Shown: positions 10,724 through 20,483 of the stretch, in pieces | Numbering within the stretch: the first letter of the stretch is position 1 | How the letters are laid out: each line of letters opens with the position of its first letter | DNA from: Streptomyces sp. SUK 48 | Lineage (GTDB): Bacteria > Actinomycetota > Actinomycetes > Streptomycetales > Streptomycetaceae | Reading direction: 5' to 3' | Assembly: GCF_009650765.1 (NCBI RefSeq) | Contig: NZ_CP045740.1 | Span: forward strand, 3,510,001 to 3,574,000 | DNA length: 64,000 nucleotides | Position numbers and translations under genes: made by a program | Notes under the pieces: generated by a model | What the model saw: the letters and a program-made list of their open reading frames with translations, nothing else | The model's database searches: none | What the model was told of the DNA's origin: nothing

Positions 10724-11373
10724 CAGGCCACGCTCCCTTCGGTGTCAGCGGCCTTGGGGCCAGACACGAAGGACTCGAAAGCGGCCTGGGTGAAGACCAC
10801 GTCGTCCGAGACGAGAACGTCGTACGTGTTCAGCTGGCCCGGCTCCAGGATGTGGACCTGGGGCAGGTTGCGGGCGGACAGCCACGCGGCCTCGTCGGAG
10901 CGGTCGGCGACCAGGAGCAGGTTCTTGCGCTCCGAGATCTTGCCGAACAGGCTCTTCGCGGCCTTGGTGGAGACCTGGCCCTCGACCACGCCGGCGACGA
11001 CGTGGATGCGGTTGTGACGCGCCCGGTCGGTGAGGGCACCGCGCAGGGCGGCGGCCTTCATCTTCTTCGGGGTGCGCTGCGAGTAGTCACGCGGCACGGG
11101 ACCGTGCACGACGCCACCACCGGCGAACTGCGGCGCGCGGGTCGAACCCTGGCGGGCGCGACCGGTGCCCTTCTGGCGGTACGGCTTCTTGCCACCACCG
11201 CGGACCTCGCCACGCGTCTTGGTCTTGTGCGTGCCCTGACGGGCCGCGGCCAGCTGCGCGACGACGACCTGGTGGATCAGCGGGACGCTGACCTTGGCGT
11301 CGAAGATCTCCGCGGGGAGCTCGACGGAACCGGCCTTCTCGCCTGCCGGCGACAGGATGTCAACAGTGCTCAT
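10723..11373 (-). CDS. rplD: 50S ribosomal protein L4
   Basis: Exit-tunnel protein; in enterobacteria it is also the autogenous regulator of the S10 operon. The 216 residues include the extended-loop region [23 protein letters not shown], part of which contacts the tunnel constriction. It overlaps rplW by one base and follows rplC by eight. Confidence 0.97.
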   Translation of the reverse strand: MSTVDILSPAGEKAGSVELPAEIFDAKVSVPLIHQVVVAQLAAARQGTHKTKTRGEVRGGGKKPYRQKGTGRARQGSTRAPQFAGGGVVHGPVPRDYSQRTPKKMKAAALRGALTDRARHNRIHVVAGVVEGQVSTKAAKSLFGKISERKNLLLVADRSDEAAWLSARNLPQVHILEPGQLNTYDVLVSDDVVFTQAAFESFVSGPKAADTEGSVA

Positions 11374-11381
11374 CGGTTACC

Positions 11382-12026
11382 TCAGGCCCCCTTGGCCGCG
11401 GTGCGGACCAGGACGAGGCCGCCGTTCGGACCGGGAACCGCGCCCTTGATGAGCAGCAGACCCTTCTCCGCGTCAACGGCGTGGACGGTCAGGTTCTGGG
11501 TGGTGACCCGCTCGTTGCCCATACGACCCGCCATGCGGAGGCCCTTGAACACGCGGCCCGGGGTGGCGCAGCCACCGATGGAACCGGGCGAGCGGTGCTT
11601 GCGCTGGGTGCCGTGTCCGGCGCCGAGGCCCTTGAAGTTGTGACGCTTCATGACACCGGCGAAGCCCTTGCCCTTGCTCTTGCCGGTCACGTCCACCTTG
11701 ACGCCCGCCTCGAAGACCTCAGCGGAGATCTCCTGGCCCAGCGTGTACTCGGAGGCGTCCGCGGTGCGGATCTCGACGAGGTGGCGGCGGGGGGTGACGT
11801 CGGCCTTGGCGAAGTGGCCCTTGAGGGGCTTGTTCACCTTGCGCGGGTCGATCTCGCCGAACGCGATCTGGACGGACTCGTAGCCGTCGACGTCGTTCGT
11901 GCGGACCTGGGTGACGACATTGGGGCCGGCCTTGACGACGGTGACCGGAACAACACGGTTGTTCTCGTCCCACACCTGCGTCATGCCGAGCTTCTCGCCC
12001 AGGATGCCCTTGATCTGCTTAGCCAT
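11382..12026 (-). CDS. rplC: 50S ribosomal protein L3
   Basis: Nucleates large-subunit assembly and reaches the peptidyl transferase centre. It has 214 residues beginning [20 protein letters not shown], with the signature around [21 protein letters not shown]. It lies 17 bases after rpsJ. Confidence 0.98.
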   Translation of the reverse strand: MAKQIKGILGEKLGMTQVWDENNRVVPVTVVKAGPNVVTQVRTNDVDGYESVQIAFGEIDPRKVNKPLKGHFAKADVTPRRHLVEIRTADASEYTLGQEISAEVFEAGVKVDVTGKSKGKGFAGVMKRHNFKGLGAGHGTQRKHRSPGSIGGCATPGRVFKGLRMAGRMGNERVTTQNLTVHAVDAEKGLLLIKGAVPGPNGGLVLVRTAAKGA

Positions 12027-12043
12027 TCTCAGATCACCAGCCC

Positions 12044-12352
12044 TCAGAGCTTGATCTCGATGTCGACACCGGCCGGGAGGTCGAGTCGCATCAGAGAGTC
12101 AACGGTCTTGGGAGTCGGGTCGAGGATGTCGATCAGGCGCTTGTGCGTGCGCATCTCGAAGTGCTCGCGCGAGTCCTTGTACTTGTGCGGCGACTTGATG
12201 ACGCAGTACACGTTCTTCTCAGTGGGCAGCGGCACCGGGCCCGCGACCGACGCACCAGTGCGGGTCACCGTCTCGACGATCTTCTTCGCCGAGGAGTCGA
12301 TGACCTCGTGGTCGTAGGCCTTGAGCCGGATGCGGATCTTCTGTCCCGCCAT
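12044..12352 (-). CDS. rpsJ: 30S ribosomal protein S10 (NusE)
   Basis: First gene of the S10 operon; also the NusE partner of NusG and NusB in transcription-translation coupling. It has 102 residues beginning [19 protein letters not shown], with the conserved [16 protein letters not shown] loop (here [12 protein letters not shown]) and [19 protein letters not shown] region. A leader of about 400 bases lies upstream. Confidence 0.98.
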   Translation of the reverse strand: MAGQKIRIRLKAYDHEVIDSSAKKIVETVTRTGASVAGPVPLPTEKNVYCVIKSPHKYKDSREHFEMRTHKRLIDILDPTPKTVDSLMRLDLPAGVDIEIKL

Positions 12353-12766
12353 GGCTACTCAGTAGTCCTGTCTCTTCTAACGCTCTTGGGACCCGGTGGT
12401 TTCCGGTACCCGCTCTCTCCGACCCACGCGGTCGGGCGTGTCGCGCTCCCGCTGACAAAAATGTCCCTTGTTCGAACATCCCTGCCTGGGAATGCACACG
12501 GCCCTTCCGGAAACCGCGGACCGGGGACCTCGGGCCCACCGGGCGCCTGGCCGGTGTTGCGCTCACACTTCCCGGAAGATTCCCGTACGTCCGCCCCAGT
12601 GCTGCCCGAGGGCAGTTAGGGCGACGAGTACTGTGGGACTCGCTTCCGGTCCTCCCGGCGGGAGGCGCGCAGCATCAACACTCGACCGAGCAACTCCGAC
12701 AGTCTGCCATACGGGCGGGGGGCTCCGCCAATCGAGCCGTAGAGATTACCCCCGGAGTGACGTAGG
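12353..12766 (-). other. Leader and promoter region of the S10 operon, no gene seen
   Basis: 414 bases without a credible gene. It includes a 27-bp element (12417-12443) shared with the rpsL leader. Another inverted repeat (TGTTCGAACA at about 12471-12480) lies further upstream. I could not assign a confident -35/-10 pair. Several frames are open by chance because of the GC content. Confidence 0.5.
12417..12443 (-). repeat. Leader hairpin element shared with rpsL (copy 1)
   Basis: On the minus strand this reads CCGACC-GCGTG-GGTCGG flanked by conserved bases, and it forms a six-bp stem. 26 of 27 bases match 23544-23570 upstream of rpsL. It ends 64 bases before the rpsJ start. Confidence 0.75.
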
Positions 12767-13731
12767 TCAAACCGATGCCGGTCCCGTGGTGCGCAGGGTG
12801 GTCTCTCCGGGCACCGCGGGTGTGGTCATCGCCACACGGAGCACCCCGTCTGCCGTCGGCGCGAGCCGCGCCACGCTCCCGTCCGCGGTATTGCCGGCCA
12901 GGAGCACAGGAGGACCCGCCTCCGCGGGTGTCCGCGGGAGCGTCCAGCCCAGGCCCTGGAAATGCGCTCGCGCCCGTGCCAGCACCCGGGCCATGGCGTC
13001 CTCGGTCAGTGGCTCGGTCGACCAGGAGTGATGGGCGTACCGCTCCTCGCCCTCCTGATAGGTGGCGAGCCCCTCGCCCTCCCCCTGGCCGCGTGCCGTA
13101 CCTGGAGCGCGTCGTACAGCCTGCTGGAGTGGGCGCGGGCGACGCGTTCGGCCTGCTCGTCACCGGCGGTGCGCCGGAAGGAAGAGGGGGCGGCCGTGCC
13201 GGAGCCGCCCGCGCCGAAGCACGGGGACGTGACGGTGATGGCGGCGAGCCCCTCGCCCTTGGCCTTGTCGACGACGCCGGTGAGCGCGGTCATCCAGAAG
13301 TCGTCGGGGACCGTGCGCATGTTCACCGTCGGGAAGGGGTCCGACCAGTCGGCGTCCGAGCTCTGGAACGTGTAGCCGCGCCGCACCCAGGCGTCCCTGG
13401 CCTGGCGCACCAGCTTCTTCGCCTCGGTGCCCGGAACCCCCGTGAGCTGGTACGAGAGCGTGACCTGCCGACGCTCGCCGGCACTGTGATCGTCGGCCAG
13501 GCAGGCACCGACGGGGTTCAGCCCGGTGCGCTTGAGGGTCGGCTTGGGGGACATGCCGTCCACCGCCTGGTGGACGATGTCCTCGGCGCGCTCGGTTGCC
13601 TGCTGCTCGTTCATGGTGACCCGCTTCGATCCTGTCTCGGTGCCGCTTCCCGTCTGCCCCGACCCGCACCCCACCAACACGCCGGCCGCGGTCAGTGAGG
13701 CGACGACCGCCATCGCCCGGGACCGCCTCAT
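12767..13731 (-). CDS. Secreted lipoprotein, interrupted by a one-base frameshift
   Basis: Begins MRRSRAMAVVASLTAAGVLVGC: a signal peptide with lipobox LVGC, so predicted to be lipid-anchored outside the cell. The first frame runs to about 13100, then becomes out of frame; the second frame continues ARGEGEGLATYQEGEERYAH to TTGPASV and stops at 12767. Adding one G to the G5 run near 13090 joins them, giving about 321 residues. The ATG overlaps the stop of the DUF1023 hydrolase gene (ATGA), so the two are co-translated. Function unknown; I recognise only a streptomycete lipoprotein family that travels with this hydrolase. A remnant of a related copy lies at 17110-17157. Confidence 0.75.
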
Positions 13732-15560
13732 GGGTTTCCTCCAGTCACGATCTCTGCCATGTTGTTCAAGGAGTCGCCCTCCCAGTACTGCGAGTGTGCG
13801 GGCATGAGGCCGTCGGAGCCCGGAAGCTTGCCCGGGGCGACATGGAACGTCTGCCCGCCGAACTCGTCCGAGGTCGGATCGTTCCCGTACATGACCGAGT
13901 GATCGTTGAAGAGGCGCCAGTACGCCATGGGGTTGAGAGGCGCCAGCGTTCCGGCCGGCGGCGGGGCGAGGTTCACCAGGTCGTTCCTGGCGGTCGCGGC
14001 CCAGACATGGTCCGCCCCGATGTGCAGGTCCTTGGCGTGGTCCACGCCCGACCCGGGGCTGCCCACCAGGATCGCCCGGTCCACCGGCAGACCGGGGTGG
14101 TCCCGCAAGGTTTCACCGGCCACGAGGGTGCCGTAACTGTGCCCCAGGACCGTCGAGTTCACGGAACCGTGGTGTGCGGTGTCGATCCCGGTGAGGAAGT
14201 CGCTCAGCGGCTCGCGGGCCGCATCGGCGTACTTGGCGTCGGTCGCGTCGGTGAGCAGGCCCTGCGGGGCGTCGTACCCGAGCCAGGTGATCGACGCCGT
14301 CGTGTGGGTCGGGTCGACGAGGCTCGCCCGGTCCTGGAGCATCTCCGCGCGGTGGATGTCGCCGTCGATGCCGCTCAGTGTGGTGCCCGTACCGGGCACA
14401 TAGGTCGCCACGTTGTCCGCGGTGTCGGGGTTGCCAATGGAGATGACGACGCGACCGTTGTTCTTGTCGTCGAAGCCGAGCAGGTACGGGCGCTTGCTCT
14501 CGTCGGTGTAGTCGAAGCGCTTCTCGATCGCTTCCATCCCGCCGACCGGACCCCAGACCTTCCTCCGGGCGTCCTCCCAGTCCTTCCACTCCTGGCTCTC
14601 GACGCTGAGGCCCTTCGGCATGGACCCGGTGTACGGGTCGATATAGGGCTGATACCGCTCGGGCTCGGGGTGCTCCTTCAGCCAGGTGTCGTAATGCAGT
14701 CGGGCCTTCGCATGCGCCTCATCGAGCACGGTGCGGTTGGCCTGGTCCCGCGCGGTGGCGGGCAGCCCGTCCATCGCGCCCACCGCGTCGGGGTGCGCCG
14801 ACAGGTAGTCCGATCTCTGCTCGTCGGTCAGGCTCTGCCACCAAGCGGCGTTCTTCTCGGGGTCGTCGTGCTCGGGCGGTCGAGGCAGTGAGTCGAAGTA
14901 GTTCTTGCCCGCGTCGCGCACCCCGGCCGCGTCGGACGTGACGTCGGTCCAGTCCTTGTCGGAGACCGCCAAGTCGTCGTCGGCCTTCAGGGCGCGCAGC
15001 TTCGGGGCCCACTTGGTGTCGGCGTCCGTGGCCTCCTTCAGGGCGTCGCCGATGCGGTCGGCGAAACCGACGGCCTTGCCGAAGTTCGGGTTCGGATGCA
15101 TATGGACGGCCTGGCGCTCCAGTGCGGCCGACGTCGGGTCCGCCGGGCTGGTGCTCACCTGCACCGTGCCGCCCGCCGGCACCTTGCCGTCGGCCTCCTT
15201 GCCCCCGGCCGGGAAGCTCACCGATCCGTCCGCGCCGACCGTGCAGCCCGCCGCCTTGGCATCCTCCAGCGCGGCCTCCAGCTTCCGCTTGGCCGCGGCC
15301 ATGTCGAAGGCGAAGCCGTCCAGCGCGGCGCCCGCCAAGGCGCACTCGGCCTCGACGTAGCGGAAATCCTTGGCCAGTTCCTTCAGTTCGCGCAGAGCGG
15401 CCGTCGCGGATTCGCCGCCGAGCTGGTTGCGGATTCCCGCCGAAATGCAGCTGTCCAGCGCCTCACCGGCCTTGCCCGCCATCTGGCTCGTGGCGCGGTA
15501 GCCGTCGGCGGCATCCTGGTACTCGGACGGCTTGAGGGCCTTCAACGCGGCGAGATCCAT
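13728..15560 (-). CDS. DUF1023-type alpha/beta hydrolase with helical N-terminal domain
   Basis: 610 residues from MDLAALKALKPSEYQDAADG; the start at 15560 lies seven bases after the preceding stop, with AAGGGCGAG upstream, and an upstream extension would overlap that gene. The N-terminal half is helical, like WXG100/ESX-related substrates. The C-terminal half is an alpha/beta hydrolase: STVLGHSYGTLVAGE supplies the GHSYG nucleophile elbow, followed by an Asp in the DRAILVGSPG region and a late His (FNDHSVMYG). It is the middle gene of an operon: helical protein, hydrolase, lipoprotein. Substrate unknown; an envelope or secreted role is an inference from its neighbours. Confidence 0.85.
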   Translation of the reverse strand: MDLAALKALKPSEYQDAADGYRATSQMAGKAGEALDSCISAGIRNQLGGESATAALRELKELAKDFRYVEAECALAGAALDGFAFDMAAAKRKLEAALEDAKAAGCTVGADGSVSFPAGGKEADGKVPAGGTVQVSTSPADPTSAALERQAVHMHPNPNFGKAVGFADRIGDALKEATDADTKWAPKLRALKADDDLAVSDKDWTDVTSDAAGVRDAGKNYFDSLPRPPEHDDPEKNAAWWQSLTDEQRSDYLSAHPDAVGAMDGLPATARDQANRTVLDEAHAKARLHYDTWLKEHPEPERYQPYIDPYTGSMPKGLSVESQEWKDWEDARRKVWGPVGGMEAIEKRFDYTDESKRPYLLGFDDKNNGRVVISIGNPDTADNVATYVPGTGTTLSGIDGDIHRAEMLQDRASLVDPTHTTASITWLGYDAPQGLLTDATDAKYADAAREPLSDFLTGIDTAHHGSVNSTVLGHSYGTLVAGETLRDHPGLPVDRAILVGSPGSGVDHAKDLHIGADHVWAATARNDLVNLAPPPAGTLAPLNPMAYWRLFNDHSVMYGNDPTSDEFGGQTFHVAPGKLPGSDGLMPAHSQYWEGDSLNNMAEIVTGGNP

Positions 15561-15567
15561 GAACCGC

Positions 15568-16011
15568 TCACTCGCCCTTCGCCCGGCCACCGACGGCCTC
15601 GGTGTCCTGGTACTCCGTCTTGATCTTCTGCAAGCCGTCGCGGACATCCCCGTCGGTCATCGACAGGTCGCGCCCCGCGCGCTCCAGCAGGCCGCCGAGC
15701 TTCCCGCAGCGGCCGCTCACATCGCCGACGTACTTCTTCCAGGAGTCGTAGAGCTCCTTCTGCGCCGCGGCCGACTCGCACCCGGCGCCGTCCCCCAGCC
15801 CCGACTGCCCGTGCTCCAGCTTCCCCAGCGCCGTGCTCACATCGGTCCGCAGCCCCGTGACGTCGCCGCCGGCGGCCGACCAGATCTTCCGGTCCGACTT
15901 CAGCGGGTCCCCGTCACCACCGGCGTCCGGCACGTGGTTCAGCCGCATCCGAGTGGAACCGGAACGCGTGGCGGCATCCGCCTTCAGCTGCTCCCATTCG
16001 TCCCAGGGCAT
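15568..16011 (-). CDS. Helical protein, WXG100/ESX-like, upstream of the DUF1023 hydrolase
   Basis: 147 residues from MPWDEWEQLKADAATRS, with GGGGGAGG placed eight bases upstream of the ATG; upstream in-frame ATGs lack this site. It is predicted largely helical, with GDVTGLRTDVSTALGKLEHG and a second helix with the WKKYV stretch, reminiscent of small ESX-type helical-hairpin proteins. No catalytic motif. It is probably the first gene of the operon with the hydrolase and lipoprotein. The family assignment is by fold impression only. Confidence 0.6.
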   Translation of the reverse strand: MPWDEWEQLKADAATRSGSTRMRLNHVPDAGGDGDPLKSDRKIWSAAGGDVTGLRTDVSTALGKLEHGQSGLGDGAGCESAAAQKELYDSWKKYVGDVSGRCGKLGGLLERAGRDLSMTDGDVRDGLQKIKTEYQDTEAVGGRAKGE

Positions 16012-16137
16012 GCCCGTGGTCCTCCCCCGCACCCCACCCTGTGGGTGGGATATGAACTCCTTATGAGCCTCCCAAGATAACAACGCGTCACTGACGTCAC
16101 ATCCGCCGCCGGGACTAGAGCAGTTGAGTACCTGTAC

Positions 16138-16329
16138 TCATTGCGTCCGGGCCGAGTAGCTGACGAACGCGGTCCAGGTGCCGGGGGCGACGGTGAGGCA
16201 GGGGCCCTCGGTGTTCTTGGAGTCGCGGATGTGGATGGTGGTGGGGGTGGGGGCGAACTCGACGCAGTCGTTCACATCAGGGCCGCTGCTGTAGCCGCTC
16301 TTGAACCAGTGGAGTTCCGGGGTGCTCAT
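16138..16329 (-). CDS. DUF397 domain protein
   Basis: 63 residues, MSTPELHWFKSGYSS, with the family pattern W-x-K-S-x-Y-S followed by CVEFA and IHIRDSKNTEGP. In Streptomyces these small proteins are encoded next to XRE/DUF5753 regulators and are thought to form regulator/modulator pairs, as with BldB/WhiJ-type systems. The ATG overlaps the stop of the truncated DUF5753 gene (ATGA). Its partner regulator is broken, so it may be an orphan. Confidence 0.9.
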   Translation of the reverse strand: MSTPELHWFKSGYSSGPDVNDCVEFAPTPTTIHIRDSKNTEGPCLTVAPGTWTAFVSYSARTQ

Positions 16330-16811
16330 AGTTCTCCCAGCTCTTGCTCGATGAAGGCCAGAGACTCCTCTGGCGGGAGCGCCTGAGCCCGGATGATGCC
16401 ATACCGCAGTTCGAGGACCCGGAGTTGCCTCGGGTCCTGGATCGGGCGACCGTTGTACGCCCCGTCGGAGCGCCCGATTGCGGTGCCGTCCGCGAATCTC
16501 AGCAACTCGATAGGCCCGTTCAGTCCAGGGTGATCCCATCGTCCGGTCGGCATCACCTGGAACTCCACGTTGGGCCGCTCAGCCACTTCCAAGAGGTGCT
16601 CAAGCTGTCTACGCAGCACCACTGCCCCTCCGACGGGGCGTTCGAGTGTCACCTGCTTTTGGACAAAGCTCAGTTCCGGCATGGGAGTTCGCTCGAAGAT
16701 GGACTGACGAGCCGTCCTCGCTGCCACCCCTGCCTCCAGCACGTCCGGCGAATGTGCGGGCCGATGCACACCGAACATCGCCCGCGCGTACTCCTCCGTC
16801 TGCAAGAGCCC
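16326..16811 (-). pseudogene. XRE-family regulator lacking its HTH domain (DUF5753 remnant)
   Basis: From 16811 leftward the minus strand encodes GLLQTEEYARAMFGVHR... to the C-terminus EQELGEL, a complete DUF5753 ligand-sensing domain. The expected N-terminal helix-turn-helix (about 110 residues) is absent. Upstream of Gly at 16809-16811 the reading frame continues open, but it is the antisense of the ATPase remnant on the plus strand. So the 5' part of the gene is deleted. A fused 270-residue frame exists on paper (to 17138) but has no HTH and no family support before GLLQ. Confidence 0.75.
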
Positions 16812-17108
16812 ATCTCGGACGCGGCCACGCATGTGATCGCCGAGCTGGCGGCGAACGCCGCGACCCATGGCCGGGTGCCCGGCAGGAACTTCCAGCTCAC
16901 GCTGAACGTCGTCGGCGACACGCTCCGCGTCGAGGTGACCGACACCCGCCGTGAACGCCTGCCCAAGGCGCAACATCCCGGCGCGGAGGAGGAGTCGGGG
17001 CGCGGACTGCTCATCGTGGCGGCGCTTGCCGACCGCTGGGGCGTGTCGTCGGACGCCGTACCGCGCAAGACCGTGTGGGCCGAGCTCACCGTCCCGGTGG
17101 GTGACTGA
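16812..17108 (+). pseudogene. Anti-sigma-factor-type ATP-binding protein, 5' truncated
   Basis: The plus strand encodes ISDAATHVIAELAANAATHG, then RVEVTDTRRERLP and EESGRGLLIVAALADRWGV: the N-box (ELAANA), the DTR and GRGL boxes of the GHKL/HATPase fold used by RsbW-like kinases. About 40 N-terminal residues are missing; the frame upstream is only the antisense of the DUF5753 gene. In Streptomyces such ATPases are often divergent from XRE-DUF397 pairs, which matches a deletion that removed both 5' ends and the shared promoter. Confidence 0.72.
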
Positions 17109-17109
17109 C

Positions 17110-17157
17110 CGGTGCCCGGAACCCCCGTGAGCCGGCACGAGAGCGTGACCTGCCGAC
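17110..17157 (-). repeat. 48-bp remnant of a second lipoprotein copy
   Basis: 46 of 48 bases match 13425-13472, which lie inside the lipoprotein gene and encode RQVTLSYQLTGVPGT. The fragment begins two bases after the stop of the ATPase remnant. No longer homology is seen on either side. Confidence 0.75.
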
Positions 17158-17186
17158 AGGCGGGGTCGTCGCGTCCCCGCGCGCCC

Positions 17187-17831
17187 TCACGCCCGCGGGC
17201 CCATCGGCGGCGGCCCCCACATCGGCGGTGCCGGCGGAGCCATGAGGCGGCGGCGATGCCGGCCGCGGCGGACCGCGGTCACGACGCAGATGGCCGGGAC
17301 CGCCAGTGCCGCCGTGAGGAGGCAGCCGACGGTCGCGAGCATGCCGACGGCCATGCCCCGCACCCGGGGCTTGTCGCCGAGGGCGAACTCGGCGGCCGGG
17401 GCGTCCGAGGTGCAGACGACGGGGTAGTCGCCGGTGGTCTTCGGGGTGAGTTCGAGTACGCGTTCCCAGGAGCGGGCGCCGAGGGTGATGCGGAAGGTGC
17501 CGGTCGGCCGGGTCAGCGGGTCGGCGAGGGCCCGGGGGACGCGGCAGTCGACGTGGCCCGGCGCGGACTGGGAGACGTAGATCGTCCGGGTCCTGCCCCG
17601 CGTGAAGCCGAAGGTGCGCTGCTCGCCGCCGGTGAACGTGTGTGCCGTGTCGACCAGGTGGACCGTGTCCTTGACCGCCAGCACGCCGAACGCGATGCCG
17701 GCGCCGACCAGGACGACGCCGAGCAGTGCCGCCACGACGTACCAGACGCGCCGGGGCCGTAGATCCTTCGCGGGGGGCGGCGGGGCACCGTGGCCGCCGT
17801 ACGGGGTGCCCCAGGTATTGGGTATGGACAT
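17187..17831 (-). CDS. Hypothetical membrane protein with two transmembrane segments
   Basis: 214 residues from MSIPNTWGTPYGGHG. A Pro-rich N-terminus is followed by a membrane segment (VWYVVAALLGVVLVGAGIAFG, about residues 29-49), a presumably extracytoplasmic middle part of about 100 residues, a second membrane segment near 160-185 and a Pro-rich tail ending PPMGPRA. The topology resembles other streptomycete proteins of unknown role. The start is uncertain: no strong ribosome site precedes the ATG, and an upstream GTG is possible. Confidence 0.65.
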   Translation of the reverse strand: MSIPNTWGTPYGGHGAPPPPAKDLRPRRVWYVVAALLGVVLVGAGIAFGVLAVKDTVHLVDTAHTFTGGEQRTFGFTRGRTRTIYVSQSAPGHVDCRVPRALADPLTRPTGTFRITLGARSWERVLELTPKTTGDYPVVCTSDAPAAEFALGDKPRVRGMAVGMLATVGCLLTAALAVPAICVVTAVRRGRHRRRLMAPPAPPMWGPPPMGPRA

Positions 17832-18061
17832 GACGCCGCATCGTAGAGGAACGATCACGGGACGTCCGGGGAGTTCCGGGGGGAGCCGAGCGGAGGGGGC
17901 CGGGCGGGGCCCCGGCAGCCCCGTCGCCGGTGGTAATCCGGTGGGCGCTGTCAGTGGGCTGTGACAGGATCCACAGCGATCACAGCCAGCGACGGAGGCG
18001 ACACGCTTCCGCCTGTCCACGCCGGCCACGCCTGTGCACACGTGTACCTGGGGGGTACCAC

Positions 18062-19039
18062 ATGTCACGTTCCATGGTCATTCAGTCCCCGTCCGAGTCC
18101 CGGTCCGGGTCCCGGTGCCGGTCCCGGTCCCGGGGGTCCGGCCGCGCCCGGATCACCACCGTCCTCGCCCTGACGCTGGCCTGCGCCGGCGCCACCACCG
18201 GTCTGCTGAACGCCCCCGCGGCGCAGGCGCAGACCGTCTCCGCCGGCTCGCTCGCCTTCAGCGGCGACCAGGGCGACTACATCAGCCAGGGCCAGTCGTA
18301 CGCCTACTCCCCCGCGTCCGGGGACGGTCTGAACGTCTTCGCGTCCGACGACCACAGCCACATATCCGTCAATGTCAGCGGGGCGAACGGCGACTGGTGG
18401 TACCTGGACCTGGCGGCCCCGGGCGGCCGGGCGCTCGCGTCCGGCGACTACACCGGCGCCACCCGCTACCCGTTCAACTCCGCGGCCGAGCCCGGCCTCT
18501 CCGTGGACGGCAACGGCCGCGGCTGCAACACCCTGACCGGCTCGTTCCACGTCACCGACGTGGCCTTCGGGCCGCACGGGTACGTGCGGAAGCTGGACGC
18601 CGGCTACGAGCAGCACTGCGAGGGCGGCAGCGCCGCGCTCCGCGGTGAGGTGCACATCGACAACCCGGCGCCGCCGACCGAGCTGGACCTCGGCGTCTCC
18701 GTGGCGGTCAAGGGCAAGGCCGGCACCCTGGACGGCAAGGCCACCATCGGCGGCACCGTCAGCTGCAACGCGCCGGTGAAGGTGGACGTCTCCGGCAATG
18801 TGACCCAGGTCGCCAAGAAGGTCCTGATCAAGGGCTCGTACGCCACGGCGGTCGACTGCGTGCCGGGTGCCCCGGCCGCCTGGACGGCCGCGGCCGACCC
18901 CACGGGCACGACCCCGTTCCAGAAGGGCCAGGTGAAGGTCGACGCGCAGGCCACGGCCACCGACCCGAACTACGGCGAGACCGTGACGGCGACCCGGACC
19001 GCCGTGGTGACCCTGGCCAAGAGCAGGACGGTGAGCTGA
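18062..19039 (+). CDS. Secreted protein of unknown function
   Basis: 325 residues. An unusually long N-region rich in Ser and Arg (SPSESRSGSRCRSRSRG) precedes a hydrophobic core (ITTVLALTLACAGATTGLL) and a likely cleavage at APAAQAQT. The mature part is Gly-rich beta-type sequence, with two Cys residues in the DGNGRGCNTLTG and YEQHCEGG regions that could form a disulfide. GGGGGG lies seven bases before the ATG. A bidirectional terminator follows. Confidence 0.78.
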   Translation: MSRSMVIQSPSESRSGSRCRSRSRGSGRARITTVLALTLACAGATTGLLNAPAAQAQTVSAGSLAFSGDQGDYISQGQSYAYSPASGDGLNVFASDDHSHISVNVSGANGDWWYLDLAAPGGRALASGDYTGATRYPFNSAAEPGLSVDGNGRGCNTLTGSFHVTDVAFGPHGYVRKLDAGYEQHCEGGSAALRGEVHIDNPAPPTELDLGVSVAVKGKAGTLDGKATIGGTVSCNAPVKVDVSGNVTQVAKKVLIKGSYATAVDCVPGAPAAWTAAADPTGTTPFQKGQVKVDAQATATDPNYGETVTATRTAVVTLAKSRTVS

Positions 19040-19065
19040 GCGGAGCGGTGAGCCGAGCATGACGA

Positions 19066-19099
19066 AGAGGCCCGTACGACCGAAGTCGTACGGGCCTCT
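19066..19099. terminator. Bidirectional terminator between the secreted-protein gene and tuf
   Basis: AGAGGCCCGTACGAC (19066-19080) pairs perfectly with 19085-19099 around a CGAA tetraloop: a 15-bp stem between two converging genes. Confidence 0.85.
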
Positions 19100-19135
19100 C
19101 CAAAGGTCGATCAGCGACCTTCAAGCAAGCGGAAC

Positions 19136-20329
<1,194 letters not shown>

Positions 20330-20407
20330 TGGGGTCCTCCTGTGGAGTGGTTCTGTACGCCTTACTTCATCGGCGCCAGGTGATCTTTGCTGGATAGCCC
20401 GGAACCC

Positions 20408-20440
20408 GGGGCATTCATCCTGGTTTCGGCTGAATGCCCC
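20408..20440 (-). terminator. Hairpin between fusA and tuf
   Basis: GGGGCATTCA (20408-20417) pairs with TGAATGCCCC (20431-20440) around a 13-base loop. It is probably an attenuator or processing site that sets the tuf level relative to fusA. Confidence 0.5.
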
Positions 20441-20483
20441 TTGAGGCTCCGGAGTCAAGCCTAAAGCGTGCGAACGCGGTGCG

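Noticed and set aside
16344..17108. A full-length 254-codon plus-strand gene for the ATPase
   Set aside because: Only the part after about 16812 resembles the family. The earlier part is the exact antisense of the DUF5753 gene, so it is a fused chance frame, not an intact gene.
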